Assembly: GCF_002954265.1 (NCBI RefSeq)
Contig: NZ_PPSL01000001.1
Coordinates: forward strand, 62,001-126,000
Length of the DNA: 64,000 nucleotides
From: Flavipsychrobacter stenotrophus
Lineage (GTDB): Bacteria; Bacteroidota; Bacteroidia; Chitinophagales; Chitinophagaceae
Reading direction: 5' to 3'
Made by a program: the position numbers and the translations under genes. Below the pieces are notes generated by a model. The model ran no database searches, was not told the origin of the DNA, and worked only from the letters and a program-made list of their open reading frames with translations. Of the stretch, positions 53,427 to 62,199 are shown one piece after another. Within the stretch, counting starts at the first letter, position 1; the number at the start of each line of letters is the position of its first letter.

Positions 53427-53450
53427 TACTAGTCTGTTTTAATAGATATT

Positions 53451-53488
53451 ATCAGGTTGCTGTTCCTTCAGCAGCCTGATTTTTTTTG
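53451..53488 (+). terminator. Terminator of the lptE-TPR-secG operon
   Basis: ATCAGGTTGCTG (53451-53462) pairs with CAGCAGCCTGAT (53469-53480), one wobble pair, with eight T following. Confidence 0.88.
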
Positions 53489-53545
53489 TTTCATAGTTAC
53501 GTTATTATTCATTTGGCCAGCATTATAAATCGAACAATACTAACA

Positions 53546-53632
53546 AGCCCTGAAGGGGCGATATAAATAGCGAGGGGTTTCAACCCCTCGTAGAGAAAAA
53601 CAACAAAACGTTAGCCCTGAAAGGGCGACATA
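53546..53632. repeat. Array of GCCCT(GAA)GGGC palindromes with an intervening hairpin
   Basis: AGCCCTGAAGGGGCGA, a GAGGGGTTTCAACCCCTC hairpin, and AGCCCTGAAAGGGCGACA in series. The same core occurs at 14235-14254 and 62200-62284 in the other orientation. This kind of array is widespread between Bacteroidota genes. Confidence 0.75.
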
Positions 53633-53699
53633 ACTTATAAGCAACCTAATTGCTGGTACGTTTCTAAGAAACATTAACAACACACAAACACTCCATACA

Positions 53700-55499
53700 A
53701 TGACCCTTTTCTTACAGACAAGACTTGCCGTTGCATCTGCTCTGAAAATCCTTTACCCCGATGCGGAGATAAAGGATTCCATGATATCCGTTAATCTGAC
53801 CAAGCCTGAATTTACAGGCGATTATACCGTAGTGCTGTTTCCTTTTGTAAAGCTCCTGCGCATGAAGCCCGATGCATTGGGTGTGCAGTTGGGCGACTAC
53901 CTCGTGGCTAATACCGATCTGTTCTCTTCATACGCCATAGTGAGCGGCTTCCTCAACATGGCCGTAAAAGACAACGTGTGGGGCTCATTCCTGCTCAATA
54001 ATTTCGCCAATGCACACTATGGTGAGCAGGCTAAAAGGGATAACAGGGTAATGGTGGAATATTCATCGCCCAATACAAATAAGCCATTGCACTTCGGGCA
54101 TATGCGTAACATATTCCTTGGTGCAGCTGTGTCTCAGATATTAAAGGCCGCAGGCAATGAAGTGGTAAAAGCCAATCTCATTAACGACAGGGGTATACAT
54201 ATCTGTAAGAGTATGATCGCATGGGAGAAGTTGGGCAATAATGCCACTCCCGAATCTGCAGGCATGAAGGGAGACCATCTGGTGGGTTACTACTATGTAA
54301 AGTTCAATGACTTGTTTAAGGCCCAGGTAGCAGAGCTGATAGCTGCCGGTAAAGATGAAAAAGCAGCGGAGAAAGAAGCTCCGATAATGATAGAAGCACA
54401 GGAAATGCTCCGCAAGTGGGAAGCCGGTGATCCTGCAGTTTATGGCCTATGGCAAACAATGAATGGCTGGGTATATGAAGGTTTTGATGTAAGCTACAAG
54501 AAAATGGGCATCACCTTCGATAAAACCTACCACGAAAGCGAGACTTATTTGTTAGGTAAAGAACTCGTGCAGTCTGGCCTGGAGAAGGGCGTACTCTTCA
54601 AAAAGGATGACGGTTCAGTATGGATAGACCTTAAAGACGAAGGACTGGATGAAAAGCTGCTGCTTCGTGGCGATGGCACCTCGGTATACATAACTCAGGA
54701 TCTGGGTACAGCTAAGCTTAAGTATGACGATTTTAAACTCAATCAGTCGCTTTATGTGATTGCCGATGAGCAGAACTATCACATGCAGGTACTGAAGCTC
54801 ATTTTAAAGAAAATGGGCGAGCCTTGCGGTGATGGTATCCATCACCTGTCTTATGGCATGGTAGAACTGCCATCGGGCCGTATGAAGAGCAGAGAGGGCA
54901 CTGTGGTAGATGCAGATGATATGGTAGAAGAGATGATCTCCCTTTCCAGAGAGCAGGCCGAACAGAATGGCAAGACCGCAGGATTTACAGAAGAAGAACT
55001 GGGCAAACTATATGATACTGTGGGATTAGGTGCACTTAAGTTCTACCTGCTAAGGGTAGACCCTAAGAAGAAGATGATCTTCGACCCAAAAGAGTCGATA
55101 GATCTGCATGGCTTTACCGCTACTTTCATACAGTACGCCCACACGCGTATCTGCTCTATCCTCAGGAAAGAGAATGTACCGCTGATGCCATCAGTAAGCC
55201 ATTTTCAGGCATTTAAACTGACTGAGGAAATAGCGCCGCTGGAGAAAGCAATGATCCTGCATTTGGAGCAATACCCCACGGTATTGGCTGCTGCAGCCGA
55301 TGAATACAATCCATCGGAGCTATGTATCTATGCTTTCCAGCTGGCCCAGACCTTCAACTCATTCTACGATGTGCACAGCATATCGAAAGCCGAAAGCGAA
55401 GAAAAGAAACAACTGAGACTGATGATAGTAGTAATGGCCGCATCCATTCTCCGCCACTCTATGAACCTACTGGGAATAGCATTGCCTGAGAAAATGTAG
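53700..55499 (+). CDS. argS: Arginyl-tRNA synthetase
   Basis: A 599-residue class I aminoacyl-tRNA synthetase that charges tRNA-Arg. The HIGH motif appears as SSPNTNKPLHFGHMRNIFLG near residues 121-140, the KMSKS counterpart as SGRMKSREGTVVDADDM near 399-415, and the C-terminal anticodon-binding domain (PTVLAAAADEYNPSELCIYAFQLAQTFNSFYDV) ends LLGIALPEKM. The N-terminal Add domain is the usual one. It is monocistronic with repeat elements on both sides. The window also has a tRNA-Arg at 19458. Confidence 0.97.
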   Translation: MTLFLQTRLAVASALKILYPDAEIKDSMISVNLTKPEFTGDYTVVLFPFVKLLRMKPDALGVQLGDYLVANTDLFSSYAIVSGFLNMAVKDNVWGSFLLNNFANAHYGEQAKRDNRVMVEYSSPNTNKPLHFGHMRNIFLGAAVSQILKAAGNEVVKANLINDRGIHICKSMIAWEKLGNNATPESAGMKGDHLVGYYYVKFNDLFKAQVAELIAAGKDEKAAEKEAPIMIEAQEMLRKWEAGDPAVYGLWQTMNGWVYEGFDVSYKKMGITFDKTYHESETYLLGKELVQSGLEKGVLFKKDDGSVWIDLKDEGLDEKLLLRGDGTSVYITQDLGTAKLKYDDFKLNQSLYVIADEQNYHMQVLKLILKKMGEPCGDGIHHLSYGMVELPSGRMKSREGTVVDADDMVEEMISLSREQAEQNGKTAGFTEEELGKLYDTVGLGALKFYLLRVDPKKKMIFDPKESIDLHGFTATFIQYAHTRICSILRKENVPLMPSVSHFQAFKLTEEIAPLEKAMILHLEQYPTVLAAAADEYNPSELCIYAFQLAQTFNSFYDVHSISKAESEEKKQLRLMIVVMAASILRHSMNLLGIALPEKM

Positions 55500-55523
55500 T
55501 GTCTAAGTATTTCATTACACACT

Positions 55524-55597
55524 CTCCTCCTTTTGAAGGAGGAGTACCCAATAGTTTTCTGCTTTTTCTGCCGAAACTATTGGGGGAGGTGGTTATC
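55524..55597. repeat. Composite palindromic repeat, opposite orientation to 2212-2306
   Basis: CTCCTCCTTTTGAAGGAGGAG (a 7-bp hairpin with a 7-nt loop) is followed by CCCAATAGTTTT ... CCGAAACTATTGGG and GGAGGTGGTTATC. It matches the reverse complement of the element near 2212-2306 with scattered changes, and also acts as a plausible terminator of argS. Confidence 0.7.
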
Positions 55598-55638
55598 AAA
55601 ATGATATGTTTCCGTTGATTGCTCACTAAAATATAAAC

Positions 55639-56172
55639 ATGAACCTCCAACCCACCCATCTCGAAAACGACCTGATCAAACTGGTACCGCTGGCATCAGA
55701 CGACTTGGAACGCCTATACCTTGTAGCGTCCGACCCATTGATCTGGGATCAGCACCCCAATAAGTTTCGCTATAAAAGAGACGTATTCCAGGCTTTCTTC
55801 AATGAGGCTATCGCATCCGGTAGCGCGTTTCTCATCTTCGATGCAAAGACCAATGAGGTTATCGGTAGCAGCCGCTATTACGACTATGATGCCGCAAAAG
55901 GTGAAATAGCCATAGGGTATACATTCCTGGCACGAAGCTGCTGGGGTGGAACCTACAACCGTGCACTGAAACAGTTGATGATCGATCATGCGTTTGAGTC
56001 AGTCGGTTCTGTATTGCTACACATAGGCGAGGGAAACATCCGTTCTCAGAAAGCAGCCATGAAAATAGGCGGCAAGAAAGTGGGACAAATAGAAATGGAG
56101 ATGCCCGGCGAAGCTTACAAGCTTAATTATATCTTTGAGATAACGAAGGAAGACTGGAACAAACCGGCTTAA
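55639..56172 (+). CDS. GNAT family N-acetyltransferase
   Basis: A 177-residue GNAT protein of the RimJ/RimL-like group: LENDLIKLVPLASDDLERLYLVASDP at the start, a core with EVIGSSRYYDYDAAKGEIAIGYTFLARSCWGGTYNRALKQLMIDHAFESVGSVLLHI, and ENIRSQKAAMKIGGKKVG near the C-terminus. Proteins of this kind acetylate ribosomal or other amino groups; the target here is unknown. It follows a repeat element and precedes the PPTase gene by 9 nt. Confidence 0.85.
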   Translation: MNLQPTHLENDLIKLVPLASDDLERLYLVASDPLIWDQHPNKFRYKRDVFQAFFNEAIASGSAFLIFDAKTNEVIGSSRYYDYDAAKGEIAIGYTFLARSCWGGTYNRALKQLMIDHAFESVGSVLLHIGEGNIRSQKAAMKIGGKKVGQIEMEMPGEAYKLNYIFEITKEDWNKPA

Positions 56173-56181
56173 ACGCATAAC

Positions 56182-56901
56182 ATGGCAATAGTCAATTGTG
56201 GTAATATAGATAATGTAAGCTGGCAAAATGAGCCGGATACTTATCAATTGCACAATACAGTACATGTCTACAGTATCACCATCTCCGAATCATTACACCT
56301 GCTTACTTTAGCAGACACTTTACTTAGCGAAGCCGAACACAAACGCGCTAACAGCTACTACCAGCAAAAAGACAGAGAACGGTTTATTATAAGCAGGGTA
56401 GCGCTAAGGCAGTTGTTGGGCAAATACCTTAGCCAAGCTCCCCAGAATATAGTATTCTCTATAGTTAACAACAAGAAGCCATATATACAAAGCGCCACTC
56501 AGCCCATCCACTACAATGTCTCTCATTCCGGCGACCAAATACTGATTGCTATATCTCATTATGAAGTAGGTATAGACGTAGAGCATATTCACCCAGACTT
56601 CGACTATGAAGAAATTATCCCTACTTGTTTCAGCGCACTAGAAGCCGCTCAGATCCGCTCATCTAATGATCCCCGGCACACCTTTTACCTCCTCTGGACA
56701 CGTAAAGAAGCCCTACTTAAGGCAACTGCTAAGGGTGTAGATGACGACCTTATTTCCATACCATCACTTCATGGTGTGCATGAAGTTGGGTTTACCCACG
56801 TTGATTGGGTAGTTAGAAGTTTTGTGATTGGAGATGGGTATGTGGGGAGTGTGGGGTATTGTCTTGAATTTGAAACAATTGCGTATTATCACCTCTTATA
56901 A
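56182..56901 (+). CDS. 4'-phosphopantetheinyl transferase (Sfp-type)
   Basis: A 239-residue enzyme that moves the phosphopantetheine arm of CoA onto acyl or peptidyl carrier proteins. The metal-binding motif GIDVEHIHPDFDYEEIIPTCFSALEAAQI (residues about 131-160) and the WTRKEALLKATAKGVDDDL block are typical of the Sfp group, and LRQLLGKYLSQAPQNIVFSI NNKKPYI is the usual middle. No polyketide or peptide synthetase gene is in view. The start is set by the gap of 9 nt to the previous gene. Its stop overlaps the convergent LUD gene by 13 nt. Confidence 0.9.
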   Translation: MAIVNCGNIDNVSWQNEPDTYQLHNTVHVYSITISESLHLLTLADTLLSEAEHKRANSYYQQKDRERFIISRVALRQLLGKYLSQAPQNIVFSIVNNKKPYIQSATQPIHYNVSHSGDQILIAISHYEVGIDVEHIHPDFDYEEIIPTCFSALEAAQIRSSNDPRHTFYLLWTRKEALLKATAKGVDDDLISIPSLHGVHEVGFTHVDWVVRSFVIGDGYVGSVGYCLEFETIAYYHLL

Positions 56902-57569
56902 AACGCACCACTCTCGGCATTTACAAAAAAGCAAAACACTTCTGCGGGGCCGTGAACGCCTACTACTAGTGTTTTCTCTATATCTGCGGTGCGGCTGGGG
57001 CCGGTGTTGAGGTTCATCATTGAAGGGAGGTCATTGCCATACTTCTTCTTCATTGTGGCAAAGGCGTCATCTATATCGCCAACTATCTGGTCGGCATAGG
57101 CAAACACTATGTGAATTGGGTAGAACACAGGGGCTGTGCGGCCCATGTGCTGATTACTGCTTATGAGGATAGATCCTGTGCGGGCTACCAGCATTTCGCA
57201 GCCGGTAATGCAGGCATCTGCTGTCTCCAGGTAGGGCTCTGCAGGTTCAACAATACCTGGTTCCAGGTCGTTGAACATCTTCAACAAGCGATTGTCGGCA
57301 CAAAGCATATGTCTCCAGCCACGGCTTTCGTGCAGTATGTTTATGTTGTCGAGCAGTTCCTTTTCATTGTCGCAGAAGATGAACTTTCCACCCAGCTTTA
57401 TGAAAGCATCAGCAAATACTTCCTCCATACCATCGGTACTGGTAGTATATATCTTCTGGTTTTCCTTATCCGTTTCGGGGAAGGGCATAGGCAGTTTGGC
57501 CTCGCTCAGTCCTTTACGGATACGACTTAAGATATTCTCCCTTGCTTTTGATGTTTTGAAAGTCTGCAC
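56889..57569 (-). CDS. LUD-domain protein (LutC/YkgG-like)
   Basis: A 226-residue cytoplasmic LUD-domain protein: ARENILSRIRKGLSE at the start, VFADAFIKLGGKFIFCDNEKELLDNI, ADACITGCEMLVARTGSILISSNQHMGR and a C-terminal LPSMMNLNTGPSRTADIEKTLVVGVHGPAE, which is the family's signature. LutC is the third subunit of a lactate-oxidising complex with LutA and LutB. LutB and LutA are not adjacent; a LutA-like gene is at 27711-28493. The role is uncertain. Confidence 0.87.
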   Translation of the reverse strand: MQTFKTSKARENILSRIRKGLSEAKLPMPFPETDKENQKIYTTSTDGMEEVFADAFIKLGGKFIFCDNEKELLDNINILHESRGWRHMLCADNRLLKMFNDLEPGIVEPAEPYLETADACITGCEMLVARTGSILISSNQHMGRTAPVFYPIHIVFAYADQIVGDIDDAFATMKKKYGNDLPSMMNLNTGPSRTADIEKTLVVGVHGPAEVFCFFVNAESGAFYKR

Positions 57570-57617
57570 GTTGTAAAATTAAATGGTTTGTTTGTAAATA
57601 CAATAGTCGATTTTATA

Positions 57618-57650
57618 AGATGTGCCACACCTTTGAGGTGTGGCACATCT
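57618..57650. repeat. 33-nt hairpin repeat, variant of the 34-nt family
   Basis: AGATGTGCCACACCT (57618-57632) and its exact complement (57636-57650) flank a TTG loop. Arm length and the AGAT...ATCT ends match the family at 2154, 3677 and 33565, but the centre of the arm differs. It lies between the LUD gene and the TonB receptor gene. Confidence 0.75.
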
Positions 57651-57684
57651 GGTTGCCGGCAGGTGTGTCACAGCAGGGGGGCTT

Positions 57685-59844
57685 TTATAACTTCCACCTC
57701 ACAGATACGTTTACTACGCGCCCATCAATAGGTGCCCAAAGAGGCTTGAATGTAGGATTACTGATACTACCCGAATATAACGCCTCTACCTTACTCATAC
57801 GATAGTCGAGCAGGTTCTCGCAGTTGGCAACAATGTACACGTGCATGCCCAGTTTGTATTGAGCTATAAGGGCGATGAACATATAACCGGGAGTCTTATC
57901 ACCGGTATATCTATACTGGCTTCCTGTATAGGAGCCTTCCAGTCCAAGCCGCCAGTCCTCTTCTATTTCTTTTACCAAAACAAAGGCAAGCCTGTTGCGC
58001 GGTGTTAATGGCACAGGCGCATTGCTCTGCCACTTATTTACAGCATTGGTAAAGGTATAGCCGCCGTACAGTTCCCATTTCTTCAGTACCAGCTTCACGT
58101 AGGTATCAAAGCCCATGGTGAGCACAGGCTGGTTTCTGTTAATGAGCGAAATGGTGTCAACTGCCTTGTAAACAAGGTAAGTGGGATTATTTATCTGGGT
58201 AAGAAAGAATGCATGATTGATGAACAGGCTATGATCCTTATCCCAATCATGCTTATAATTGCCTTCCAGGTTATAGCCGTAAGATATTTCTGCCTTAATG
58301 TTGTCGCCTACAGGTGCTATATAGCGGGGTTCATATTCTATGTCCTGTTGCGCCAATGGATTCGGTGTTTTATAGCCTATACCAAACCCTGCACGCAGCC
58401 CGAAATGCTCATTGATATGCTGAAAAAATGCAGCTCGTGGCAGGATAAACAGTCCATATTTTGCATGGTTGTCTATTCGCAATCCTCCCTCCAGTGTTGT
58501 GTTTTTAGTGAGATGCATGGTGTATTGACCGAAGGCACCTGCCGTGAAGTTGACGAACTTATGTATAAGCGTACTGTCTGTTGTAAGCGTGCGATACTGA
58601 TCTCCAACTATATTTGTTCCCAATACCAGTTCGCTGTGCTTATATGGTTTGAATAACGCCGCCTCGCTGTAATAGCTCTGTTGCCAGCCCTCAATATTAT
58701 GTTCACTGCCAGATGATATTTTGCGGAAATAGCTAAACAGTCCTTTTATCGTAAGCCTGGCTCCGCTTTTGTAAAAGTGGTCAATACTATATTCTCCCGA
58801 ATGGCGGCCACTCGTATTGTGTTCCTCGTATTGATGTAGCGTGTCTGGTTGTCCTGCTAAGACCACCATATCCCCACCAAGTCTTTTATCAAATGTACCC
58901 GAGTAACCAATGCTGATGATGGTCTTATCTGATGGGTAGAAGAATAGTTTGGGGTGGAGTAGCAGGCTTTTGGCCTGTGGAACATCGCTGAATCCCTCAC
59001 CATCTACATCTTTGGCTTCCTGCCGGCTGTAACCTGCAAAAAGGGTGTAACCCACTCTTTTATATCTTTTGGCCACATAGGCATTCAGGTTAAGCTCATT
59101 CAGTGAGGTGTAGTTGGCTACTATATCTGCCTCCTGTGTGGTCGTAGGTCTGCGGGAGGTGAGGTTGATCAGCCCGGCAATAGCCCCGCCGCCAAACAGG
59201 GTAGAGGCCGATCCTTTGATCAGTTCTATTTGCTTCAAGTCGAGTGGGGGGATGGTAAGAATGCCAAACCCGCCGGAAAATCCATCATACAGTGGCATTC
59301 CGTCCCTGAGTATCTGTGTGTACCTACCCGGCAATCCCTGTATCTTCACATTTGCATTGCCCGATACGGCCGATGATTGCTGTATCTGCACACCGCTAAC
59401 ATCGCCCAGTATGCTGGCAATATTGCCCGGCCTGATGCCAACTTCTTCTCCTACTTCCTCCTTTCCCAACACTTCTACTTTCAGCGGACTGCTCTCGATC
59501 GCCTGGTTGTTTCGGGTAGAAGCTATAAGGGTTACTTCTTCCAGACTGGCATTATCTATCTCCATCTGCACGGTTCTAATATTATTATTAACCTGCTGAA
59601 TAATAATATTTTGAGTGACATAACCTAAAGTACTTATTTCTATTGTGTGCTTGCCGTCTGATACATTGATAGTTGCTGATCCCAGGGTGTCGGTTATACC
59701 CGCTACAGCACTATCTACCTTCACTGTTGCCCCCGGTAAGGCATCTTTTTTAGCGGCGTCTATTACCCTTAGCCTTAATGTTTGTTGTGCGTGGGCCGCT
59801 GCACTAAACAACAGCACCCAGCACAACATGAATATGTTTTTCAT
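57685..59844 (-). CDS. TonB-dependent outer-membrane receptor
   Basis: A 719-residue outer-membrane receptor. A signal peptide (MKNIFMLCWVLLFSAAAHAQ) precedes a carboxypeptidase-regulatory-like beta-sandwich (LRLRVIDAAKKDALPGATVKVD), a plug domain (about 110-230, with SSAVSGNANVKIQGLPGRYTQILRDGMPLYDG and IELIKGSASTLFGGGAIAGLINLTSRR) and the C-terminal beta-barrel ending VNVSVRWKL. Such receptors import iron-siderophore, cobalamin or metal complexes using TonB energy. The ligand cannot be read from the sequence. PepSY-like and small exported genes lie just upstream on the same strand, suggesting a metal-related locus. Confidence 0.93.
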   Translation of the reverse strand: MKNIFMLCWVLLFSAAAHAQQTLRLRVIDAAKKDALPGATVKVDSAVAGITDTLGSATINVSDGKHTIEISTLGYVTQNIIIQQVNNNIRTVQMEIDNASLEEVTLIASTRNNQAIESSPLKVEVLGKEEVGEEVGIRPGNIASILGDVSGVQIQQSSAVSGNANVKIQGLPGRYTQILRDGMPLYDGFSGGFGILTIPPLDLKQIELIKGSASTLFGGGAIAGLINLTSRRPTTTQEADIVANYTSLNELNLNAYVAKRYKRVGYTLFAGYSRQEAKDVDGEGFSDVPQAKSLLLHPKLFFYPSDKTIISIGYSGTFDKRLGGDMVVLAGQPDTLHQYEEHNTSGRHSGEYSIDHFYKSGARLTIKGLFSYFRKISSGSEHNIEGWQQSYYSEAALFKPYKHSELVLGTNIVGDQYRTLTTDSTLIHKFVNFTAGAFGQYTMHLTKNTTLEGGLRIDNHAKYGLFILPRAAFFQHINEHFGLRAGFGIGYKTPNPLAQQDIEYEPRYIAPVGDNIKAEISYGYNLEGNYKHDWDKDHSLFINHAFFLTQINNPTYLVYKAVDTISLINRNQPVLTMGFDTYVKLVLKKWELYGGYTFTNAVNKWQSNAPVPLTPRNRLAFVLVKEIEEDWRLGLEGSYTGSQYRYTGDKTPGYMFIALIAQYKLGMHVYIVANCENLLDYRMSKVEALYSGSISNPTFKPLWAPIDGRVVNVSVRWKL

Positions 59845-59920
59845 GTAGTTTGTTTGTAAAATGATAGATAAGTCCGGAGCAGCAAGTACTACTCCGGACT
59901 ATAATTTTAGAAGAGAGTGA

Positions 59921-60331
59921 TCAGTCTTTCACCTCTTTGATAAAGTTGCCTTGCATGTCAAATATCAGGTCTTTACCATTTACCTCCGCTTCATATACTT
60001 TACTGCCATCTGCCTTTACAATTATCGCGGCATCCTTTATTTTGCCTTTTGCTTCAGCATATTTTTTAGCACTGGCGGGCAGTTTGTCTGCGGGAATAGC
60101 CGTTTCGGTTTCTTCCGCTACGCCTTTCTCATTGTATACTACAGACATCTTGTCTGCGCCGTTGGTAAAAGATACTTCATAATTGCCATGTTCTTTTTCC
60201 CATTTTACTTTAGTGGCAGTAGTATATGCTTTGGCAAAGGCTGCTTTTACCAAAGCCGGAACTGAAGTAGTTTTCTGCGCTATTGCGCTGATGGTGCATA
60301 GCATAGCTACGCACAAAACGATATGTTTCAT
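59921..60331 (-). CDS. PepSY-like exported protein
   Basis: A 136-residue secreted protein: signal peptide MKHIVLCVAMLCTISAIAQ and two PepSY-like beta-lactamase-inhibitor-type repeats (VPALVKAAFAKAYTTATKVKWEKEHGNYEVSFTNG; KKYAEAKGKIKDAAIIVKADGSKVYEAEVNGKDLIFDMQGNFI). The same pattern of 'VKWE...YEVxF' occurs in periplasmic proteins beside TonB receptors. It is 76 nt upstream of the receptor gene and probably co-transcribed with it. Function unknown. Confidence 0.82.
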   Translation of the reverse strand: MKHIVLCVAMLCTISAIAQKTTSVPALVKAAFAKAYTTATKVKWEKEHGNYEVSFTNGADKMSVVYNEKGVAEETETAIPADKLPASAKKYAEAKGKIKDAAIIVKADGSKVYEAEVNGKDLIFDMQGNFIKEVKD

Positions 60332-60404
60332 TTTAGAATTGTTGAGTTGAATTAAATAATTGAAGGTTTCATCCGGTTTTTAACCAGAATGTTAAACTGT
60401 ATGG

Positions 60405-60797
60405 CTATATGGTAAATGCCGGAGGGCGAAACACACCCGAAAGGTATCCGGGACGAAATGAAGTTGTTTTGAAAATTGAGTATTTCTGTTTGATAATGAA
60501 TTCTTTGACTATAATTATCGGAGATTTTGCTTTAGCATAGAATGTAATTAATGTTTGCACCGGTATGTGGTTGTAAACAGCCTGGTGTGGCTTGTCATGC
60601 TCTTCCGCTTCATCGCCATCATGTATGTTCAGGAGGTGCTCTACAACAAAATCGCAGAGGTTAATATCCGGGTCTTCCTGCGCGCATTGCTGATACATTT
60701 GTGGCAGGTCGCGCATAAAAGACAGGTCGCCCATGGGGAACAAGATAGCCCCGATGCCATAGTATGCCAGTAAGAAGGTTATGACTATTTGTTTCAC
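60405..60797 (-). CDS. Small exported protein of unknown function
   Basis: A 130-residue protein. A hydrophobic segment at residues about 3-20 (QIVITFLLAYYGIGAILF) is followed by DPDINLCDFVVEHLLNIHDGDEAEEHDKPHQ and a C-terminus reading SGVFRPPAFTI. I have seen short proteins of this kind next to Bacteroidota metal-transport genes, but know no function. The end resembles IFHPPSVAA of the Cys-rich protein at 5321-5704. It is the first gene of the leftward set with the PepSY-like and TonB receptor genes, and is divergent from the CnrX-like pair 188 nt away. Confidence 0.55.
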   Translation of the reverse strand: MKQIVITFLLAYYGIGAILFPMGDLSFMRDLPQMYQQCAQEDPDINLCDFVVEHLLNIHDGDEAEEHDKPHQAVYNHIPVQTLITFYAKAKSPIIIVKEFIIKQKYSIFKTTSFRPGYLSGVFRPPAFTI

Positions 60798-60985
60798 GCG
60801 TTACAAATATATGTGGTTTCTTCAATTCAATTTGTTGCTTTTTTGGGTTGGTGACGTGTCTCACTTTGAAGGTGGGGTACATCGGTATCTCGCAACTTAC
60901 CCTTATTTTTGGATGGCAAATTATTTCGTTTGCAAGCGAAGGATAAAGGTAAGTGCAGCGTCTAACTATTGTTAATGTAATTTTT

Positions 60986-61276
60986 ATGGATCAGCCGGAT
61001 AAGAACATATGGGTAAATGAGGTGATGGATAGCCTTGCAGGAATGCAGCGCGTGCCACCCCCACATGGTATGTATGAGGGGGTGATGAGCAGGGTGCGGA
61101 CCAGCAGGAATAACCTGCGTGTGTTGCTGCCCAGGGTAGCGGCGGCGGCGGTATTGTTGCTGGCAGTGAACATATTTTCGGTATATCATGCTACCAAGGC
61201 TAAACAAACAACACAAACAGGTGTTTATCAATTGGTAGACGAGCAGATAAGTAATTTATCAGAAGGTAGTTTTTAA
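60986..61276 (+). CDS. Small single-span membrane protein next to a CnrX-like sensor (possible anti-sigma partner)
   Basis: A 96-residue protein: a soluble N-terminal stretch (WVNEVMDSLAGMQRVPPPHGMYEGVM), one membrane helix (PRVAAAAVLLLAVNIFSVY) near residues 52-72, and a short exported tail. This matches the anti-sigma or CnrY-like gene that usually follows an ECF sigma gene and precedes a CnrX-like sensor in Bacteroidota. No sigma gene is seen within the 188 nt upstream or elsewhere nearby. I chose the ATG at 60986; an earlier start only adds residues. The next gene starts 3 nt later. Confidence 0.65.
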   Translation: MDQPDKNIWVNEVMDSLAGMQRVPPPHGMYEGVMSRVRTSRNNLRVLLPRVAAAAVLLLAVNIFSVYHATKAKQTTQTGVYQLVDEQISNLSEGSF

Positions 61277-61279
61277 TAT

Positions 61280-61930
61280 ATGGAAGATAATAAGGCATCA
61301 GGTCTCTGGAAATGGTTGGTAGGTTTGCTGGTGGTCTGTAATATGGCATTGATAGCTATAATATGGTTCAAACCACAACCCGGGTATAGCGGTGGTAGCG
61401 AAAGAGAAGAACATCACGGTCGTGGCGGTAAAAGAATGATGGCTTTTGACGGCGATCTCAATTTGTCGAAAGAGCAACAGGCTAAGTTTGATGCTATTGT
61501 TGCGGAGCAACATGCGCATGTAGACAGCCTGAAGCGCCTGGCAAGAGATGTGCGTACACAATTCTTCAATAATATTTCTGTGGCTGCACCTGATGCGGCA
61601 GAAATGACCCGACTGAGCAATGACCTTGGGAATTATCATAGGTTGATAGAGTTACAGACTTACAATAGCTTCAGGGAGATAAGGTCTATCCTTACCGATG
61701 TGCAGAAACAAAAGTTTGATACTATTACCCGCGATGTACTTACTCGCCTGCCCGAACAGCCCCGCTTCCGTGGTGACGGCATGGGCCCGGCGGAACGCCG
61801 CAGACATGAGCGTGGTGAAAGTGAGCAGGAGGAGCAGGAAGAACATGAGGGTGGGGAGGAACATGAGCATCGTGGTCCGCCGCCGGGAGATAGGGATGGG
61901 GATGATGGTCCGCCGCCGACTAAGAAATAG
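61280..61930 (+). CDS. CnrX/CpxP-like periplasmic metal-sensor protein
   Basis: A 216-residue protein with an N-terminal membrane anchor (LWKWLVGLLVVCNMALIAIIWF). A helical periplasmic sensor domain follows: LNLSKEQQAKFDAIVAEQHAHVDSLKRLARDVRTQFF near residues 55-95 and EMTRLSNDLGNYHRLIELQTYNSFREIRSILTDVQKQKFDTITRDVL near 104-152. The C-terminal tail is unusually rich in Glu, Gly, His and Pro (EEHEGGEEHEHRGPPPGDRD) and could bind metal. The family detects Ni, Co or Cu in the periplasm and passes the signal to an anti-sigma protein. It is coupled to the preceding gene (3-nt gap). Confidence 0.78.
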   Translation: MEDNKASGLWKWLVGLLVVCNMALIAIIWFKPQPGYSGGSEREEHHGRGGKRMMAFDGDLNLSKEQQAKFDAIVAEQHAHVDSLKRLARDVRTQFFNNISVAAPDAAEMTRLSNDLGNYHRLIELQTYNSFREIRSILTDVQKQKFDTITRDVLTRLPEQPRFRGDGMGPAERRRHERGESEQEEQEEHEGGEEHEHRGPPPGDRDGDDGPPPTKK

Positions 61931-61960
61931 GTTAGTTTTTTCATGTTGATATTTATTGAT

Positions 61961-62000
61961 GCCCGATTATTTGTAAAAAAATAATCGGGCATTGTTTTTT
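61961..62000 (+). terminator. Terminator after the CnrX-like gene
   Basis: GCCCGATTATTT (61961-61972) pairs with AAATAATCGGGC (61979-61990) across GTAAAA, with ATTGTTTTTT following. It is 31 nt past the stop. Confidence 0.7.
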
Positions 62001-62150
62001 GGTAAATGTTTGGTTATTAGTAGTTTAAGGAATTTTGGTATGCCCGATCGTGCCCGACGAATGGGAGGGCGGGGAGCGAAAGAGCGGAGAGCGTGTTTTG
62101 TTTTTCTCAAAGAGAGCCGGCCTGATGTGTTGTTGGTGAGAGACCATAAG
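61961..62150 (+). repeat. Imperfect long direct repeat, copy 1
   Basis: Begins at GCCCGATTATT, contains TGTTTGGTTATTAG and ends around TGATGTGTTGTTGGTGAGAGACC. It shares its order of parts with 62350-62525. The first 97 nt align closely; the middle is more different. Confidence 0.65.
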
Positions 62151-62199
62151 TGTTCGAAACTTCATTTTCTGTAACAAACTCCTCATATTATGTAATTTC

